A DNA stretch of 64,000 nucleotides, from the NCBI GenBank assembly GCA_036172665.1, contig CM069873.1, forward strand, positions 33,098,001 through 33,162,000, read 5' to 3'. The translations under genes were made by a program, and so were the position numbers. Positions 20,437 to 30,894 of the stretch are shown here, piece after piece. The notes beneath the pieces are model-generated. The model made no database searches. It saw only the letters and a list, made by a program, of their open reading frames with translations, and was not told the DNA's origin. Positions within the stretch are counted from its first letter, which is position 1; each line of letters opens with the position of its first letter. The DNA is from Prosopocoilus inquinatus. Its lineage: Eukaryota > Arthropoda > Insecta > Coleoptera > Lucanidae.

Positions 20437-23400
20437 ATGCTAGTGGATACAGGCGCCTCTTTGACCATACTAAAAGAAGAGTTTATTCGGCGAATCGGGG
20501 CCCGAACTAAACCAGAACCGCAAGTGGTTTTCCGAGGAATTTCAGGAGATGAAGAGCCATGTTTGGGATCCATCGTATTACCATTCCGAGTAGGGAATCG
20601 GACTTACGATACCAAATGCATGATATGTTCGGATTCCGTTAACCTGAAAGTGGATGGCCTCCTTGGTAGAGACTTTCTTCAAGCCAACAGCGCATCAGTC
20701 GACTATGGGGAAAATGTCCTCAGGCTAGGAAGAGAAAAAATAGAGCTATTAAGTCATAACGATTTAAGCAATCAGGGATACGACGACACTTACGCTCTAC
20801 GCCAAGAAGAAGGCTGGAAAACCATGTCTAGAAGGAAGAAGGCTAATCTTCGAAGACCGCACCACAGATCTACAGAATCTCAACACCGGGATCGAAGAAT
20901 ACAGCCAAGCAACAGAGAAGTTCAAGAGCTAAGAAAGCAAGAACAGGAAAGGATAAACAATAGAAAAAAGGGATTTCCTGATATAGAAAAGGAAAGGAGA
21001 AAACCCAGCTATAGTGAAGTTGTGAAACAGGGAAAGGAAAAATCGACGGCAAAAGTAAAATTAGAACCGGAACAGTGCGAAAGGAAAGTGCGTGAAAACG
21101 GTAAAAAGTTTGAGCAAAAACGGGTTAAAATAAGGGAAGTTTATGGTGATTTATTCTCAGCTCCGAAGGAATACTCCTTAGTCCATTGTGTAGCAAGAGA
21201 TCTCCACATGAATAAGGGTATCGCACTAGAGTTCAAACAAAGATTTGGACAGGTTGGAGTTTTGAGAAGGCAAAATGCTCTAGTCGGAGAGATAGCAGTA
21301 TTGCAAGACCACTTGGCAAATGGAAAGTACATGTTTAAGTATTATCTTGTAACCAAGAATCGAAGTCACGAAAAACCCACTTACGAGTCCTTAGAACAGG
21401 CATTAGTTTGTCTACGGGATCACTGTCTACAGAACAGAGTCCGGAAGCTAGCGATGCCTAGGTTAGGGTGCGGACTAGATGGATTAAACTGGAAAGTGGT
21501 TAGCAAAATGATAGAAAATGTGTTCGTGGGAACAAAAATAAACATCGTAGTCTATGTGTTCAAAGACAATAGGCAAGGAAAGGAAAATGCAAGTGACGTA
21601 TTGGAAAGAAAAACCGAAAGGAATATAATGTTGCCTATGTGTAAAGAAGTGGAAAATGAACGTAAAAGCGGAAGAAAAGTTAGGAAAGTTATAAAAAAGG
21701 ACACTCTAGGAGAAGATCACAGATTACGCTCGTCACGACCAATGACGATTGATAATCCGGATAAGGTAGTTGGTCGCTGCCAAGTCCGAATTAAGAACAC
21801 GACAGATATTCCTCCAAGATGTCAAATGGTATGTGTGGCTGTGCAGAGGAGGTACCCCTCTGAGCAAGATATAATGCTAGAACCCGCTCATATGCTAATC
21901 CACGGACTTATAGTGGCACGAACAGTTTCAAAAGCCGAACGTGAAGTGCCAGTCTGCGTCATGAATATCACCAACGAGAAGGTGAGGATACCTAAGAACA
22001 CGATAGTTGCCTACAGTGAAGAAATTGAAGTGAACCAACGTTTAGAAGAAAGAAAGAAAAGACGAGTCATTATAAACAAGATAGATTTGAAGAAAGCTGG
22101 GATTTTAGAAAAGCTAGAACTTGAACACCTAAGAAGAGAAGAAAAAGACAAGCTGCTCAATTTAGTGCAAACGTACGGCAACATATTTATGGGAAAAGAT
22201 GTGAAATTGGGATGCACGCACGAGGTGAAGCACAAGATTATCACAGAAGAAGTGCCGCCTATAACCAAAGCGCCGTACAGAGTGCCATACAGTCAGCGGA
22301 AGGAGCTCCAAAACCAGATCGGAGAAATGATAGAGCAGGGAGTGATTAAAGAGTCCTCCTCTCCTTGGAGTGCGCCGGTAATTATGGTAAAGAAGAAAGC
22401 CGCAGAAGGTGAGAATAAAATTCGCGTCTGTATAGACTACAGGGCACTAAATTCCATCACCAAGCGAGACTACTTCCCATTACCGAACCTCCAGGAGACT
22501 ATCGATCAACTAGGGAATGCAAAGTTCTTTTCCACGTTGGATCTGGCAAGCGGATATTGGCAAGTAGAGGTAGACCCGAAGGATAGGGAGAAAACAGGAT
22601 TTTCAACTCCCGATGGTCACTATGAATGCCTAAGAATGCCGTTTGGATTGGCAAATGCGCCAAGCACCTTTCAAAGACTAATGTATTCAGTGATGTCGGG
22701 ACTGACAGGGGACAAATGTTTGGTATACCTCGACGATATCATCGTGTTTAGCAAAACACTAAACGAACATTTGGAAAGGTTGACCGAGGTGTTTGAAAGG
22801 CTCAGGAAAGCCAATTTAAAGTTGAAGCCGTCAAAGTGTAAGTTTTTAGCCAGAGAAGCTAAATATTTGGGACATGTAATATCCGAAGAAGGAGTGAAAC
22901 CGGACCCTGAAAAATTGAGTGTTGTGAAAAATTACCCTAGACCTAGAAATGTGAAGGACGTAAGAGCGTTCCTAGGATTAGTGGGATTTTACAGGAAATT
23001 TATCCCAGAGTTTTCACACAAGGCAATCCCCTTAACATCGCTCACGAAGAAGGATGTTGAGTTGGTATGGACACAGGAACAAGAGGACGCGTTTGAATAC
23101 CTCAAAGAAAGGCTCTGCAGTCCACCAGTCCTGAAATACCCTAATTTTGAGGAACCGTTCATACTGGCTACTGATGCTTCTGAAACAGCTATGGGCGCTG
23201 TGCTAAGTCAAAAGGAAGGTAAATATGAAAGACCTATAGCTTATGCCAGCCGACAACTCAACAAAGCCGAACGAAATTACGACGTGACTCAACAGGAGTG
23301 CTTAGCAGTTGTTTGGGTTATTAAACATTTCAGATGTTACCTCTACGGGACGAAATTTACCATCTACACGGATCACAGACCGTTAAAATGGTTGTTCTCA

Positions 23401-26070
23401 TTAAAAGACCCAACATCGAGATTAGCCCGGTGGGCTTTGCTCTTGTCGGAATACAACTTTACTATAGAGTACAAGCCAGGAACGAAAAACAACAACGCTG
23501 ATGCCATGAGTCGGTTGCCAAAGGTTGGAGAGCAACAACAAAAACAGGAATTTCAAGGAAATCAGGATCATGAAGTAAGACCAGAGAAGAAAAGACGAAT
23601 GACAAACCTCCATATATTAAATGATGCCTTAAAAAAGGAGCAAGATCGAAAGGTACGACGAGAAATAGAAGTGGTGGATGAAATCACCGAGGTTGTATAC
23701 GAAGAAAGAAGGAAAGCTATAGTAACTTCGCCTAAAGAACTTGGGAAGAGAGAATTTAATAATTATCAAAAGAAAATCCTGAAGAAAAGTAAGGCAAGTG
23801 TGAACCCTAAATGGGAAGCTAGAAACATAACAGTTCCAATTGATGTTCAAGTCAAAATCAAGAAACACGACGAAGATCTCAGCGATAGTGAACCAGGAGA
23901 TCGTAAATACGAGAGAATCTTCTCGCAATTGGGTCGAGAAAAGACGGAAGGATATAAAGAATATCAAGAATGGGCACGAAAAGCCAGAGAACAAGATCGA
24001 AGAAAAAAACCGATCAGAATAAGCCAGCCTCAGGAAATAGTACAACAAGAAGTTGAAACGCATCCAATTCTGAAAAGGGGTAGAGTCGATGTTGAAGAAA
24101 CACCCATACCATACCTGAACAAAGAAGCCATAGGAAAAGAACAACGGCAAGATACAGTGTTACAGAAACTACGTGGTCAAATACAAGAAGAGCAAATGGA
24201 GGATCCGTATTACATCGACGAGGACGGAGTTATATTCCGAGTTAGACGAGCTGGGGAAAGAAATGACAGAATTGTCATTCCAAAGAAATTGGTAAAACAG
24301 TGCATTCACGATTATCATGACCTACCATACGCAGGACATCAAGGCGTACCAAAGACCTTAAGACTCCTACAAGAGCGGATGTACTGGAAAAACATGGAAG
24401 ATGATGTCAAGGATTATGTCCAAAAATGTCATTCCTGTAATGCACGAAAAACACCTACCAACAGGAGACCAGCACCATTGCAACCGTTTTGCGAAGTGAC
24501 GTACCCGTTCGAATTAACAGCTATGGATATAGTGGGACCGCTAGTTACTACAGATCAAGGTAACAAATACGTATTAACATTCCAAGACTACTTTACGAAG
24601 TATCCGGAAGCAATACCTTTGCCGGACCAGAAAGCGGACACTGTAGCTCGAGCATTTGTAGAGAATATCGTCGCTAGACACGGAGTGCCAAGAAAGTTGT
24701 TGACAGACCAAGGAACCAACTTCGTATCGGAACTAATGAAAAATGTCTGCAAAATTTTGGGCATTAAGAAAATTCAAACAACTCCTTACCATCCCCAGAG
24801 CAACGGAATGATAGAAAGAACACACCGTGTACTTAAAGATATGTTGTCTCATTATGTTTCAAAGTCACAACGAGATTGGGACAAGTGGATTCCATACATG
24901 TTAATGGCCTACCGAGCCAGCATCCACTCATCCATCGGAGAGACACCCTATTTTCTGCTCCACGGAAGAGATATGAGGTTGCCTAACGATGACGAGCTCA
25001 CTTCTACAAGACAGCGATATGACTACAGCGAAAATTATGCATCAGAACTAGTCGCAAGACTGAATTCTACCTTCGAAGTCGTTCGCCAAAAACTGAAGAA
25101 ATCAGCAGGACAAAGGGAAAGACAGTACAATAAGAAGACGAGACCTACTGAATTTCAACTAGGAGATAAGGTCTACCTGTACAACCCAGCCGTAAAACCA
25201 GGTTTGTCAAGAAAGTTGAGTAAGAAGTGGGAAGGACCGTATAGAATAATGGAAAGGATAGGTCCAGTAACATACAAAATCTCCAAAATAGGCAGAAATG
25301 AAGAACAAATAGTTCATGTTAACCGGTTAAAGTGGTATGAAGATAGTGAAGACGTTCAATCGGCACCTCCAAACCAAAAAGACAAGGAGGATGCCCCACC
25401 ATCAGAGGACTCGAGCGGCCCAGAGTCAGAAATAGAGTCGGAAGAAGACACTAGAATTCCTGGAAACCTAGAAGAATTGGAACGAGTGTATTTCGGTGGA
25501 GAGCCACCACAATTCCCGCAGGAAAATGTCATGAACCCTCCAACAGAAGAAATAGAACCATGGATAGGAACCCCGGTATCATTAAACGAAGAACCGGTCA
25601 GGCAACGAGTGGTAATTTTTAACCCAAATGCTTTGGATGAAATTCCCGAAGACCATCAGCTACAAGACGAAGAACCGCCAGATTTGGTGAGTAATAGTAG
25701 TGCTGATGATGTCGGGACGGATGAAGAAGAACCGATAGAACCAACAGCAGATCAGCAAGAAAGGGAGCAGATCCAAGGAGATAATGAAAATAGCAAACCA
25801 CCCGAACCATCCACTGACAACGAACACCGCTACGGGACAAGGAGTAAAGGCCCTGTAGAAACCCAACCGTGGGTCATGCCAAAAACACTCGTTGTTGAGG
25901 ATGAGTACCTAGACAGAGTTGAGGATGAGTTTTTGGATATCGTTGAGGATGAGTACCGTGACAGAAAGGAATCTGTGAAACCTGAAAGGAAAAGTAAAAG
26001 TTTTAACCCCATGAATATAATATACATAACTTGTATATTTATTTTCATTATCATAATCCAATCCTTTTAA
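20437..26070 (+). CDS. pol: Pol polyprotein: protease, macro domain, RT, RNase H, integrase (1877 aa)
   Basis: Numbering is from the ATG at 20,437, although translation probably enters by frameshift from gag. Protease: LVDTGASLTI, catalytic Asp at residue 4 of this numbering. Macro domain about 228-376: GDLFSAPKEYSLVHC, Lys307 in LVTK and GCGLDG at 344-349. A linker (about 440-540) resembles the pre-RT region of other Ty3 elements. RT with YLDD at 764-767. RNase H with ATDASETAMG and TDHRPLKWL. A long charged insert (about 1035-1230). Integrase zinc motif His1294, His1301, Cys1331, Cys1334 and catalytic Asp1364, Asp1424, Glu1460 (D-x59-D-x35-E), followed by a GPY-like segment KWEGPYRIM. The C-terminal 120 residues are acidic, and the last 20 are hydrophobic. 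No frameshift or stop is seen, so it is potentially active. Confidence 0.95.
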   Translation: MLVDTGASLTILKEEFIRRIGARTKPEPQVVFRGISGDEEPCLGSIVLPFRVGNRTYDTKCMICSDSVNLKVDGLLGRDFLQANSASVDYGENVLRLGREKIELLSHNDLSNQGYDDTYALRQEEGWKTMSRRKKANLRRPHHRSTESQHRDRRIQPSNREVQELRKQEQERINNRKKGFPDIEKERRKPSYSEVVKQGKEKSTAKVKLEPEQCERKVRENGKKFEQKRVKIREVYGDLFSAPKEYSLVHCVARDLHMNKGIALEFKQRFGQVGVLRRQNALVGEIAVLQDHLANGKYMFKYYLVTKNRSHEKPTYESLEQALVCLRDHCLQNRVRKLAMPRLGCGLDGLNWKVVSKMIENVFVGTKINIVVYVFKDNRQGKENASDVLERKTERNIMLPMCKEVENERKSGRKVRKVIKKDTLGEDHRLRSSRPMTIDNPDKVVGRCQVRIKNTTDIPPRCQMVCVAVQRRYPSEQDIMLEPAHMLIHGLIVARTVSKAEREVPVCVMNITNEKVRIPKNTIVAYSEEIEVNQRLEERKKRRVIINKIDLKKAGILEKLELEHLRREEKDKLLNLVQTYGNIFMGKDVKLGCTHEVKHKIITEEVPPITKAPYRVPYSQRKELQNQIGEMIEQGVIKESSSPWSAPVIMVKKKAAEGENKIRVCIDYRALNSITKRDYFPLPNLQETIDQLGNAKFFSTLDLASGYWQVEVDPKDREKTGFSTPDGHYECLRMPFGLANAPSTFQRLMYSVMSGLTGDKCLVYLDDIIVFSKTLNEHLERLTEVFERLRKANLKLKPSKCKFLAREAKYLGHVISEEGVKPDPEKLSVVKNYPRPRNVKDVRAFLGLVGFYRKFIPEFSHKAIPLTSLTKKDVELVWTQEQEDAFEYLKERLCSPPVLKYPNFEEPFILATDASETAMGAVLSQKEGKYERPIAYASRQLNKAERNYDVTQQECLAVVWVIKHFRCYLYGTKFTIYTDHRPLKWLFSLKDPTSRLARWALLLSEYNFTIEYKPGTKNNNADAMSRLPKVGEQQQKQEFQGNQDHEVRPEKKRRMTNLHILNDALKKEQDRKVRREIEVVDEITEVVYEERRKAIVTSPKELGKREFNNYQKKILKKSKASVNPKWEARNITVPIDVQVKIKKHDEDLSDSEPGDRKYERIFSQLGREKTEGYKEYQEWARKAREQDRRKKPIRISQPQEIVQQEVETHPILKRGRVDVEETPIPYLNKEAIGKEQRQDTVLQKLRGQIQEEQMEDPYYIDEDGVIFRVRRAGERNDRIVIPKKLVKQCIHDYHDLPYAGHQGVPKTLRLLQERMYWKNMEDDVKDYVQKCHSCNARKTPTNRRPAPLQPFCEVTYPFELTAMDIVGPLVTTDQGNKYVLTFQDYFTKYPEAIPLPDQKADTVARAFVENIVARHGVPRKLLTDQGTNFVSELMKNVCKILGIKKIQTTPYHPQSNGMIERTHRVLKDMLSHYVSKSQRDWDKWIPYMLMAYRASIHSSIGETPYFLLHGRDMRLPNDDELTSTRQRYDYSENYASELVARLNSTFEVVRQKLKKSAGQRERQYNKKTRPTEFQLGDKVYLYNPAVKPGLSRKLSKKWEGPYRIMERIGPVTYKISKIGRNEEQIVHVNRLKWYEDSEDVQSAPPNQKDKEDAPPSEDSSGPESEIESEEDTRIPGNLEELERVYFGGEPPQFPQENVMNPPTEEIEPWIGTPVSLNEEPVRQRVVIFNPNALDEIPEDHQLQDEEPPDLVSNSSADDVGTDEEEPIEPTADQQEREQIQGDNENSKPPEPSTDNEHRYGTRSKGPVETQPWVMPKTLVVEDEYLDRVEDEFLDIVEDEYRDRKESVKPERKSKSFNPMNIIYITCIFIFIIIIQSF

Positions 26071-26450
26071 TCTCCACCCTTTTAGCAAGGTCAATGATTA
26101 TTTCAAAATTTAGAAATGGATTGTTTTGTTGTTTACCTATTTTCTTTTTTAAATATATTTATTTTATTAATCATGGGATTTTTATGTTTTAAAACAAAGT
26201 ATAGAGCTATATGTATTTATGGGTCAAGTTACTATTTTCTTGAGTTACAGGTTTTCTTAATGCTATTATTTCTGCAATTGTGCGATTGCATTTGTCAAGT
26301 TACTAAGCTCTGCAAATAACATTCTTCCTTTTCTTTGAATAATATAATATAGGGACAATATAGTAAAGACTTATATTAGTAAGAACCCTGTGAGAAACAT
26401 TTAAGTGAAAAAAAAAGGAAAAAAACTAAAGAACTAAAAAGTGAGTTAAA
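26071..26450 (+). other. Pol-env spacer
   Basis: About 380 bp between the pol stop and the env ATG. It is T-rich and contains a short hydrophobic ORF (26,116-26,319). In insect retroviruses env is expressed from a spliced RNA, so a splice acceptor is expected here or just upstream; the pyrimidine-rich stretch at 26,140-26,160 is one candidate but is not decisive. Confidence 0.35.
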
Positions 26451-28481
26451 ATGGTGAAATCAAACCTAATAGTGCTTCTGACTGTTATCCTTTTGTTCGA
26501 ACCAGTTCTCTCCATCATAGCTTACGATTGTCAAAATCAGAGGATGAATTTGACTAGTTTCAGTCTAATCGATATCGGCAGATGTAAGGACCCGCCATCT
26601 CAGATCAAATCCAATCGAGAAGAGATCCAACTACTCCAGGTGAATGAATTAGAGATGTTGCCTGTTATCCAGTGTAAGATTCACGTAACCCGATTGATAT
26701 CCCATTGTGGTATGCATTCACATATGTCTGCTACCCTTAATGGACTTGCTACCTATATACATCCAATAGGTCGAGCAAGATGCCAGGAAATGCATTTAAC
26801 CCGAAGTCTTCTGAGTTTTTATGGTAAGAATATCGATCAGCTAATTATCAATGGAACTACTCAAGCGACAGTCCTAATGGCAGGAAGGATGACGGGAGAA
26901 AGCAGTTGCCTAGGAAGCTCGTATGAGGACCATAAAGGACGTTGGGACGATGTGATCGTACAAGCTGCATTGGAAATTTCCTTGTACCAACGCTATTCGC
27001 CTGCGAAGATAGGGGAAAATGAAATCCACCTTCCGGGAGGAATTCAATGCCCATACAAGGGGAAAGCTTGCATTGATTCCGTATTTGGTGAAACCTACTG
27101 GGAGCATGTTGACGACAGTCAGTGTTCAGAGAGGAAATATACAGTATTATATGAAGGACCGGCGGATAAATTAATACCCAGTGGAGAGGTATCAGGGCAA
27201 GGAACTGTCATTTACTCGGTTGATCGAGGACAAACGGTATTTGCTATGCCTGTTTCTAGACCAACAATGATTTGTGGACAATCAGCCTACGAAACCGATC
27301 ACCCAAAGTTTTTCGTCGTCAAACCCTCTGAGAATGGGAAGTTTTACTTCAAAAGAACAACTCTTAACGTCTTAACCATGGATCTAACAGCATATACTAA
27401 CGCGAAAGTAGTATTTGTTGAGAGGCACATACAAGGCCAAGTTTCTGCCTTATACGCCGATGTTATCGCCCACAAGTGTGCTCTTGAACAACAAGTCTTA
27501 AGGAATTTACAGACCCTAGCCATAATAGCACCGGAGGCATTCGCTTTCGCAAAGATGCAAATACCAGGGTACACAGCTGTTAACTACGGAGAAATAGTTC
27601 ACATCATCCAGTGTCTACCTGTAGAAGTTTCGGTGAGACGTACTGACAGATGTTACAAAGAACTGCCTGTGATATATGATAATAAAACCATGTTTATGAC
27701 GCCCAGAAATCATGTGTTACAGAAATTTGGAACCGAGACCGGATGTAACCCATTCCTATATTCTGCCTACAAATTGAATGAAAAGTGGTATAAATATATA
27801 CAAGGCGTTCATGAGATTCCTATTCCACAAATATTGGAGCCCACGAGTGACCATCAATGGACCTATGTCAATCCGAATAACCTATTTAGTGGAGGGTTAT
27901 ACTCTCAAGAGGATATGGAAAGGCTTCAACAACATTTGATACTACCGTCTGAAAGACAAGCTGTGGAGGGTATCATTACGAGAGGAATGATGGGGATATC
28001 AACAGATAAACAAGGGACAACATTCGATCAACTCATCGATGAAGAAACAGTAAAGTCCTGGTTGACAAAAGCATGGGGTACACTGTACTCATGGATCACT
28101 ACTTTAGGAACTATCACATCTGGCTTGATGGGATTATACGTCATCGGGAAAGCAATTAAATTCCTAATAGACACCCTAATTCATGGAGTGATGATATACG
28201 AAATTTTTGGTTGGAGTTTCAGACTCATAGGAGCAATACTGGACAGCGTTACAATGTTTTGGGTACACCGACACCATACAAAAGAACCCAAAGACCAAAA
28301 ACAGCAATTAAGTACTGAAAGTGCAGAAATTGAGATGGAAAATGCGGGCAAACACAACAGAAACGTTAACTCAACCGGGAGAATGGAAGAAGAGACGAAA
28401 CGTGATGCATCAAAACAGTTGTATCCCACGTTAGAGATGAGTGATGCCGAAAGAGATTGGCGACGAAAGGATGATAACTGA
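26451..28481 (+). CDS. env: Env-like glycoprotein, chuvirus-glycoprotein type (676 aa)
   Basis: A membrane glycoprotein by its layout. It has an N-terminal signal peptide (residues 1-21, very hydrophobic), a Cys-rich ectodomain with several N-glycosylation sequons, hydrophobic segments at about 549-572 and 580-610, and a short charged cytoplasmic tail of about 60 residues. The motif CGMHSHMSA near residue 87, preceded by spaced cysteines, is what I associate with glycoproteins of Chuviridae, negative-strand arthropod viruses whose glycoprotein genes are known to have been captured by LTR retroelements. It does not look like the baculovirus F-type Env of gypsy-clade errantiviruses; no furin-like cleavage motif was noticed. 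The ORF is intact. Placement after pol and before the polypurine tract is the standard env position. The family assignment is by motif memory and needs a profile search. Confidence 0.75.
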   Translation: MVKSNLIVLLTVILLFEPVLSIIAYDCQNQRMNLTSFSLIDIGRCKDPPSQIKSNREEIQLLQVNELEMLPVIQCKIHVTRLISHCGMHSHMSATLNGLATYIHPIGRARCQEMHLTRSLLSFYGKNIDQLIINGTTQATVLMAGRMTGESSCLGSSYEDHKGRWDDVIVQAALEISLYQRYSPAKIGENEIHLPGGIQCPYKGKACIDSVFGETYWEHVDDSQCSERKYTVLYEGPADKLIPSGEVSGQGTVIYSVDRGQTVFAMPVSRPTMICGQSAYETDHPKFFVVKPSENGKFYFKRTTLNVLTMDLTAYTNAKVVFVERHIQGQVSALYADVIAHKCALEQQVLRNLQTLAIIAPEAFAFAKMQIPGYTAVNYGEIVHIIQCLPVEVSVRRTDRCYKELPVIYDNKTMFMTPRNHVLQKFGTETGCNPFLYSAYKLNEKWYKYIQGVHEIPIPQILEPTSDHQWTYVNPNNLFSGGLYSQEDMERLQQHLILPSERQAVEGIITRGMMGISTDKQGTTFDQLIDEETVKSWLTKAWGTLYSWITTLGTITSGLMGLYVIGKAIKFLIDTLIHGVMIYEIFGWSFRLIGAILDSVTMFWVHRHHTKEPKDQKQQLSTESAEIEMENAGKHNRNVNSTGRMEEETKRDASKQLYPTLEMSDAERDWRRKDDN

Positions 28482-29451
28482 ACTGTGTAGCAGCGCACGG
28501 ACATAAGGACGATTTATTGCAAGTGTTAGGACTATGAAAAGTAAGATAGGATCGATTTAAAATCGAAAGTTGATTTGTTCTTTTTTTTTAGATAGGGAAG
28601 AATGTTAAGTTTGTTAACAATGTTTAAAATGTCAAAAAATAGGGCTTAAAGAAATGTAATCAGCATGCTTAGATTTTTTTATTTTGTTTTTAAATGTACC
28701 CGTTAATAATTAGGTAAGAGGCAAAGGAAGAATGGGATCACTTTATGTAAACGTAGCAACCTCACTTTTAAGTATGTGTAGGGAACGGTTTATTGGTATA
28801 TTTTGCTAAATAACTTTGTGTCATTGTTTAGCACCCATCCTTTCTTTACGCTCGTATATATGTTAAGTTTTCTATAATTTTAAATAATATACTTTTCTTT
28901 TTGCATATACCCTTATGTTATGATATTGCTATCAGATGTTATGAGAACCTGATACTGGTTTTTCTTTTATATGTAAACTTGACATGGGAATGACCTGGGA
29001 CATGGCACCGTTGGAACACTGTTGAACCAACCACCCATGATCGGGCAATCCTAAGGATGAGATCCGAGAGCGGGTTCACTGTTGGATCAATATCTGATAT
29101 GGCGGATTCAGCGTTACCATCGATCAACCCTGATGGTAGCCGTACGAAGTAACGTTCAACACGCAAAACCGTGGAAAAAGAAACACTGTATCCGGATGGA
29201 AAAGTTTACTCCGCCCAAGAGTGCCGAAACTTTTGAAAGTGTAACAATCTATCATGTGCCCAGAAAAGTAACTTTATAGGTTATACGTTAAACTGATATA
29301 AAATAGTCCCATGTCACCATATTGAAAACCTATGTTGAAATTTAGTTATAAGGGTATATACTTTTTTTTGTAAGGGAAACCGTAGCAGGCAAATTTTGGA
29401 TCTTTAAAAGCTATTGACCACGGGTCAATACTTTTTCTAAGGGGGAAGGGA
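28482..29451 (+). other. 3' non-coding region and polypurine tract of the element
   Basis: About 970 bp after env with only short ORFs. It ends with the purine run aagggggaaggga at 29,439-29,451 immediately before the TG of the 3' LTR, the expected plus-strand primer. The rest shows no recognised gene. Confidence 0.7.
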
Positions 29452-30424
29452 TGTAAACAGCCGGAATTTTACTCTTAATGTATAATTTCTTAATTACTAA
29501 ATAAGTCTGGCGTATTCCTTTTTAATGGCTCGTAAAATAATCTAAATTGCGAATGTCTAAATTCTTTTTATCAGGGACTTGCCGTGCCCGAGACTAAACA
29601 TTAGTGTGATAACATTTTTTTTTCTCTTGCTGTGGCCTGGGAATTAAACCCAGTGGAATGTAATTCGACCCACGCAAAAAGAGTAGTTCAGACGGGATAC
29701 GTCAGGTGACAGCAGTCACTGGGTGATTTTTGACGTAATTTTGAGATAAGATGCAGGCTGTATGACCCCCTCGGAGAAAGAAAACAGTCAATGTTCGTTG
29801 CTTACTCTTCAAGTATACACATGATTCGCTAGCCCTTTTTGACTCTTGTGGTTTTTATTCATTTATTTTTCCTGTAACTAATTGAAAGTCCGTTTATTTT
29901 TTTTAAATTTTTTTTAATTAATCTTCCTCAAAGAAAATTATTTGTACTGTGTTTAATAACCGGGTGATGGTTGAGTGAATCCAAAAAGAACGGAAGAACC
30001 CGACCTGAGAGTAACTCCAAGAAAAATCCTGCTGCGGAGTCCTCAAACGGAGAGGGGAGTCTTTCCTTCAAATATCAGGTACTGTCGTAATGATGTAATA
30101 AGTGTATAACATTTGATATTCCCTTGTACGTTTTCATTTCCTTCAATATACTTTAATCTGTAGCTCTGACTTTAATTACGTGTAATTACAAAAAAGACAA
30201 AGAAATAACTGTATACAGTTCTTTAAGCCTGGAAGAACTCATACGCCTCTGGCCTTGTAATGATTTTATTCAGTGTCCTAATTCAAAGACACTTGGTGGC
30301 AGCGAAAATACCTTAAATTCACCTGTAATAAATCGGCCCCCCTACAGTAGACTGTGCTGCAATGCGAGTTAATATCCCCCAAACAAAAACTAATATCCAG
30401 TAAAGAAGGGCAGCCCGGTCTACA
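29452..30424 (+). repeat. 3' LTR of the 13.6 kb element
   Basis: 973 bp, the same length as the 5' LTR, starting tgtaaacagccgg and ending ggtctaca. It follows the polypurine tract and is followed by the GAAG target duplication at 30,425-30,428. Confidence 0.93.
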
Positions 30425-30428
30425 GAAG

Positions 30429-30894
30429 ATATTGGCAAAATATTATTATTCACTTTTGGGGAAAAAAATTATATAGGTGATCTGATGTTCTATTCACCCT
30501 GAAAATATCAGGAGATATTTCTGAATCACGTATTTAGTTTTTCTTGGAAATATCCGAGCAAAAATAATTTTGAATTTGTTAATAAAAACTTTAACGTTTA
30601 ATTTATAAATTTTTCCCGAAGTAGCTGCAAAACCTACAGCGAAGCGTCGACTTAAATTTTTCAAATGTCCCCTACAAAATATATGTATATTATTTTTATA
30701 ATTTTCATCAGACAACATAGTGCTTCAATTATTTACCTTTTCCATAAAAGAAAACAAAGCTTGTAAATTAAAAAAATAGCAGGAGTAATATATTTTTATT
30801 TAACAATTTTACTTAGTTTCTGCCGTTTTGAGTTTTTTGGAAATTTAATTCTAATTTTTCTTCTTAATTTACAAAATGTTTTTCTTGACTCTAA
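30429..30894. other. Non-coding, no gene recognised
   Basis: AT-rich DNA between the retroelement target site and a LINE tail. Nothing recognised. Confidence 0.3.

Larger units (their letters stand above)
16838..30424 (+). mobile_element. Full-length Ty3-type retrovirus-like element with env and macro domain
   Basis: Two LTRs of exactly 973 bp bound the element, flanked by a 4 bp target duplication GAAG (16,834-16,837 and 30,425-30,428). The order is 5' LTR, primer-binding region, 1.15 kb leader, gag, pol (protease, macro domain, RT, RNase H, integrase), env, 0.97 kb non-coding region, polypurine tract, 3' LTR. I counted only three mismatches between the LTRs, so the insertion looks recent. 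All three large ORFs are open. The order PR-RT-RH-IN is that of Ty3/Metaviridae, and env makes it retrovirus-like in the manner of insect errantiviruses. At 13.6 kb it is long for the group; the extra length comes from the macro domain, long pol linkers, env and long non-coding ends. Confidence 0.93.

Noticed and set aside
21121..21570. Host OARD1 gene read as part of a transposon
   Set aside because: The macro domain is continuous and in frame with protease upstream and RT downstream in a single open frame bounded by matched LTRs, so it is part of the element.
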